Source: Paramacrobiotus richtersi (taxonomy: Eukaryota; Tardigrada; Eutardigrada; Parachela; Macrobiotidae). From it: a stretch of 23,823 nucleotides of DNA. This document shows positions 20,040 to 23,823 of this stretch, piece by piece. Location: the NCBI GenBank assembly GCA_034698045.1, contig JAQGAU010000797.1:1-23823 (forward strand), read 5' to 3'. Every line of letters starts with the position of its first letter. Position 1 is the stretch's first letter. Made by a program: the position numbers and the translations under genes. The notes beneath the pieces are model-generated. The model saw nothing but the letters and a program-made list of their open reading frames with translations, searched no databases and was not told the origin of the DNA.

Positions 20040-20311
20040 ACATGCTCGCACGGCCGGAACCAGCTAGGTGACATGTGTGGCACCTTCGGGACAGCTGCCA
20101 TCTTCTCGTGCATAACCGGCTGGTTCCGGATACGCTTACACGGCCGGTGTTCCGGAGAGATCGTAGTACAACTTCATTCACGCAATTCTGGCGCGACTTC
20201 CAACGGCCGGCACTCTTGTGCATGACAGCTCAGCCCGTACAGTCCGTCATCCGAAACTTCCTGTCCGCAGTCATCACAGTTATCGCTCCACAATCTTTGC
20301 CCCCAGCCAAA
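20040..20311 (-). pseudogene. Ancient LINE endonuclease fragment, multiply frameshifted
   Basis: Three minus-strand frames in succession align with the endonuclease region of the LINE copy at 8356-9397. First, 20278-20225 reads CDDCGQEVSDDGLYGLSC, with the same C-x2-C-x13-C spacing as CVKC...GLSC in the other copy, but Tyr replaces the knuckle histidine. After a shift, 20220-20140 reads SAGRWKSRQNCVNEVVLRSL, matching the helix after the knuckle. After another shift, about 20160-20040 reads PEPAGYAREDGSCPEGATHV, where the catalytic RPDG of the family has become CPEG. Two stops interrupt the last segment. The copy is far more decayed than the first and in the opposite orientation. Its other boundaries are unclear; it may extend toward 20800. 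Confidence 0.6.
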
Positions 20312-20822
20312 CTGCAACACATATCTTGAAGGTATGCATAATCGACGTTAACGTAGTACATGACATTCAACACGATTTCTTAAGCGCATAATAAATATTA
20401 TCAGTTTTTTATCCTCGACATCCATGCCGGAAGTTCGCGTAAATACAGCACAAAACAATAAAAAATTTCAGCCGTTATTGCGTTTTAATCTTCCTGTGTT
20501 CCTTTCATTTCAAGCGCGCAGACTTGATCAAAAGCTCTTATAATTCTTTAGCCTTATAGCCGGACAGCAAGTACTGTACGTAACGTTACCGGCCTCTCTG
20601 GCACCTGGATCCTGGATGTCCTCGCCATCGTCTGATGCATGTCAGTAACAGTCAGGTGAGCTCAAGATTATATATATCCACACAGGTCAGCTTGGCGTAC
20701 AACTCACGATCCGAGCAAGTTTTGGGCGTTATTCAAACTCTGTGAACAAGTCCAGAACTTGCTGGAGCGTGAACTCCGAGGCCCTTAACCGCCAGTTCGC
20801 TTTCATTCTCGATCGGGCTTAC
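20312..20822. other. No clear feature
   Basis: Mixed composition with no supported exon. A short minus-strand stretch near 20808-20735 (ELAVKGLGVHAPASSGL) faintly resembles the LPVxxGGLGIR segment of the LINE family and may be part of the same decayed copy. This is not secure. Confidence 0.25.
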
Positions 20823-21003
20823 AAACACAGGAACGGTGCATAGCGCAGTTCATGCCGCTTTGGAACAGCATATGTCGCGTGCCCACACGCGATACATGTT
20901 GGGCCAGAGCGCATAAAACGGCGATGCCGGGACCTGGTCGTGGATATGACTGACCACATGCCGCATGTTGGAATACCAAATTAGAGTTGACTGCCACACA
21001 AAG
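20823..21003 (-). CDS. Possible cysteine-rich exon (60 codons), low confidence
   Basis: The segment is bounded by an acceptor ctatttcttcag and a donor gtaagc and is open in a frame with six cysteines, including AACGQSYPRPGPG and CAMHRSCVC near its end, as in small disulfide-rich extracellular modules. A second frame (minus 20850-21089) is also open through it for 79 codons. No neighbouring exons were found, and a decayed LINE lies downstream on the same strand, so it could be part of that element. Confidence 0.25.
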
Positions 21004-21944
21004 CTGAAGAAATAGTGATGACAGCCATTGCCACCGGCGGCGCCGTTGCTAAGATCTAAACATTTCAGACATATTATACAGCAAAACATTTTCTACATTT
21101 CTTTGTCGATAATGTTTTAGTTTTCGAGTTTCTATTTCCACTCCGGTGTTTTCACTTTTCTTTTATTGCGTTAATTGTTCCTATACTTTGCGTTTGTCTT
21201 CGGTTATTCCGCTAAATCTCGATAAATTCTTACCTTTTACATTTACTAATTAACATTTGACTTCGTTACCGATTAAGTTTGTGTGAGAAACTGTGCATAA
21301 GCGTTACTTGGTATTACAAAAGTACAAAATAACACTCGCCAATACTTATTGTAACGGAATCGAACCTTTATTTGGTCTGAATCAGATTCATTTGATATGT
21401 GCGCGCTTTCACATTTTAAAACCAGATTCTCCCATTAACATACCAACGTCAATAACCTGCACTGGTATTCCCATTTGGAGCTGAACAGGTGATAATTACA
21501 GCTACAGCAGCCTTTCCTAACAAGAAGATGCTGCTTACCCGAAATGGAGTGTTCCCATGCATATGCGCAGTATCCCAATTTCCTAGTCGCGTTAATTCCC
21601 ACTTTGCTTTGCCCGGGTATTTCGGTCCATGATAGCATTCCCATGGAGATTTCTCTGTAAACACCTAGCATAATTGTCAGTCAAGCTGTAGCCCCATTTT
21701 GTGACCTATCTTTGTGATTAATTCACAACGAGGTGAAAGTATAAAAGCTGCATATTTCACAATAAATTTGTTAAAAAAAACACAGAACTACCGTAGAATG
21801 AGCATCACAACTTGAAAACAAACCAATAAGAAAACTATGCGTTTACTGCTCATTAGTGCGATTTAATTATAAAAAATCATAAAATTCTTCTGCGCTCAAT
21901 TGCCTTCCACCAGCATACAACGAATACGCAAATTATAAAATATC
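21004..21944. other. No gene recognised
   Basis: AT-rich sequence. The open frames at 21293-21671 on both strands overlap each other and lack splice or family support. No repeat copy was detected. Confidence 0.45.
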
Positions 21945-22620
21945 TTCAACAAAGGACGGTTGTAATGACAAAAAATGGTCCGCATTTACCGCAAATCAGA
22001 CGGCTTGAAACTGTTAGAAGCAGTGATGCGCATACCGCGGCATACGACTCTTCTGTCGTTTACATCGTGGTTCTGGCATATCAGATTCTGTCGCCAACTC
22101 CAACTCCGCGCCCGGCCGGAAGGGCTTGCAGGAAATGTAGACAATCGCAACATAAGGATCCAATGAAGTGTACGTACTGTCATCCATATATTTCCCCAAC
22201 AATTCAAACAAAATATCCCAGTATCATTTGTACAAGTGTACGAAGGCTGCCGCCACATGATATTAACTATGAAAATGGTCCATATTTACATTCATTACAT
22301 ATTTCCACAGAAGCCGCGGGTTTCTCGCCGTCTGTTTGTGATACACAGCATAATCACCGTTCCATATAAGCTAATGAATCGGAACCGGGAAATGGCGCGG
22401 TTGTTTTGTAGGTCAGCACTCGGCTTCGCCTAATTTAACAGTGTCGATTGAGCCGCGTTGTAAGCCGGTCACATATGAACATTTCTTATCATGAGGCAGT
22501 AGTGTTGTTATAAAGTTGGCCTTGAACTCCATGACGATTGGTAGGCGCACGAGAGCGCGACCTTGAACGCTTTAAGAAGCGCACCGGAAGTGGAGATGGA
22601 GATTCTTGATGGATTGCGAG
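21945..22620 (-). repeat. Dispersed repeat, copy D (inverted, internally deleted)
   Basis: Read on the minus strand, it begins near 22620 with catctccacttccggtgcg, continues through cgtgcgcctaccaatcgtca, cggctcaatcgacac and ctacaaaacaaccgcgcc, all aligning with copy A 435-660. It then jumps to the 3' part: gatattttgtttgaa, cccttccggccgggcgcgg, the ATG at 22079-22077, and the final aaccattttt-like block near 21975, aligning with A 2490-2790. The roughly 1.7-kb middle present in A is absent. The ATG frame is destroyed by indels, but the GTAAAT donor position is kept. Copy D lies back to back with copy C. Confidence 0.7.
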
Positions 22621-23049
22621 ACCGTAGTTCTGTCACTTCTTCGTTACCGTACGAGTGTTGACCATCTTGTCCAACTCGTTCTTGACCTTCCTGTCTAGCC
22701 ATCAACCGGGTTGTCGCCGTCGTCCAGCTGCATCATTACCAGTCCCTGACGAACCATCGGTCGCTGCTCATCACTGTTATTATAATATGAGTTTTTTGCT
22801 TAAGTTTCACCGTTTCTCTTTTAATGGGGATTGACATTACTGCATGAGGAGCTCCCATATATTATTATCCTTTATAATTAATCCCAGAGCTTGCACAAAG
22901 CGCGCCAGAGCTCATCAAACTTAACCTTTATTTCAGCTCACATATGCATGTTCCGGCTGAGAAATTTTTAGTCAGTTTTTTCCGAAGAGTAATACCGCTC
23001 CGCATATATAAACACTGGCTACACCAACAGCTTTGAAGCCTCGTGATAC
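22621..23049. other. Spacer between inverted repeat copies D and C
   Basis: No gene is visible. The 65-codon minus frame at 22508-22705 begins here and runs into copy D; its product is low-complexity and not shared with copies A or B. True repeat edges may lie within this spacer. Confidence 0.4.
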
Positions 23050-23823
23050 ACTTGCCTGAACTTCCGGTTGTACGGTACGCACCGCAGCGCCATGTGTGAT
23101 TCAGCGCGGACTTGACAGACACGCGACTTTTCTGGCCCAAAGATCACATGTATCGTGAGGTCATTGCGAAGGACCACCCACTGGAACACTGTACACAGCT
23201 ACACATTGGACGCTGTGCCTGCAGCCTTGGTGTCATACAGATTTTGTATTGAGTGGTTTTTGTACGTAGCCCAGGCGGCCAGGCCTCTGCCGGTAGTAAA
23301 CGGAAGTGACAATTCAATGCGTAATCCTTGAAGAGCCGATGATCAACCGCACAGCCACGAGCTGCCGTTCTTATCAAAGCGCCAGCTGGATGCGGCAGTG
23401 CGGAACATCAGGCTGGCTGCATTCCGCTACAGCATTCAGCCATGACAACAGTTGCAGCATGCTTGTGCGGTTTAGTCACCGTCGGTATCGGATGGTGTTG
23501 TGGCTTGATCCGCGTTATTGATGGGTTAACGTTTTTCACGGAAAACGTTATGATTGTTATGACAACTGTGGTTATGTTATGATAATGACGCTGCGTCGGC
23601 CATGCTTACGACGACCTTGTTCGATGAAGGTGCCGATAATTACATACCTGCCAACGAAGTATTTTGTTTAAAGTTTTGCGGAAATATGGCGCTTGGATAT
23701 CGACTCTCTCTGCGTTTTTATCAGCCCTTTCCGGGCACCGATTTTGGGAGATAACGACAAATATGCCGGAATCACGATATGAACGACAGGCCATGGAAGA
23801 AGCGTTAGGAATGTATGCCAGTC
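23050..23823 (+). repeat. Dispersed repeat, copy C (runs off the window)
   Basis: It aligns collinearly with copy A from about 1890 to 2690. Shared landmarks are gaggtcattgcgaagg (A: gaggtcattccgatg), gatcaaccgcacagcc, gcatgcttgtgcggttt, gttattgatgggttaacgtt, gaccttgttcgatgaagg, agtattttgtttaaagtttt and gggagataacgacaaatATG. Landmark near its left end, acttccggttgtacgg, also matches copy B at 6678. The conserved ATG frame at 23763 is open to the last base (20 codons). Confidence 0.75.
23763..23823 (+). other. Start of conserved repeat-encoded ORF, cut by window end
   Basis: ATG 23763 opens MPESRYERQAMEEA..., the counterpart of the frame at 2629 in copy A. It has no stop before the end of the sequence. 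Many codons shared with copy A are identical, although flanking DNA is diverged. It may be the first exon or N-terminus of a gene or element protein continuing beyond the window. Confidence 0.4.

Noticed and set aside
20054-20129. 11-bp inverted repeat ccggaaccagc / gctggttccgg
   Set aside because: Both arms fall in the decayed LINE sequence and are explained by its codons; the 54-base loop makes a functional hairpin doubtful.
19738-20223. 161-codon minus-strand frame as a host gene
   Set aside because: Its first part aligns with a LINE segment, and the matching segments before and after lie in other frames, so the long frame is a chance product of a decayed element.
21965-22369. 134-codon plus-strand frame
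   Set aside because: It is antisense to repeat copy D, whose landmarks are on the minus strand.
1-23823. CRISPR arrays, bacterial operons, rRNA or tRNA genes
   Set aside because: None was seen. The window has spliced eukaryotic genes, and short repeats here are not regularly spaced.

Overview
This is a eukaryotic, animal-type nuclear window. Coding DNA is split into short exons by canonical GT-AG introns, the predicted products carry signal peptides, membrane helices, N-glycosylation sequons and an immunoglobulin fold, and there are fossils of a non-LTR retrotransposon. Some introns are very short (55 and 69 bases) and CpG does not look depleted, which suggests an invertebrate. I cannot name the genus. 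All gene models below were assembled by hand from open frames, splice sites and matching intron phases; none rests on transcript data.

Layout, left to right. Bases 1-420: nothing recognisable. 420-2790: copy A of an unclassified dispersed repeat. 2905-7771 (+): a five-exon gene for a 210-residue type II single-pass membrane protein, with repeat copy B inside its last intron. About 8356-9444 (+): a 5'-truncated, frame-broken copy of the 3' part of a LINE whose ORF ends in a zinc knuckle and a restriction-like endonuclease. 9445-10714: mostly empty, but holds a 27-codon hydrophobic ORF and a perfect 32-bp palindrome. 10715-13401 (+): a four-exon gene for a 333-residue secreted or GPI-anchored Ig-domain protein. 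16540-14095 (-): a four-exon gene for a 174-residue type II membrane protein, convergent with the Ig gene. 16541-19690: mostly non-coding, with small hairpins and one possible exon. About 20311-20040 (-): an older, heavily mutated relative of the same LINE endonuclease region. 22620-21945 (-) and 23050-23823 (+): repeat copies D and C, the latter cut by the window end.

The three intact-looking genes all encode cell-surface proteins. The two type II genes share an architecture: a short cytosolic N-terminus, a membrane helix split by a very short phase-0 intron, a phase-1 intron after it, and a proline/threonine-rich glycosylated ectodomain. I recognise no family for them. The most interesting points are this matching gene architecture, an Ig-gene intron bounded by an exact 12-bp direct repeat (possible recent intron gain), the multi-copy repeat carrying a conserved ATG-initiated peptide and splice donor, the palindrome, and a strong excess of the octamer CCGGAAGT.
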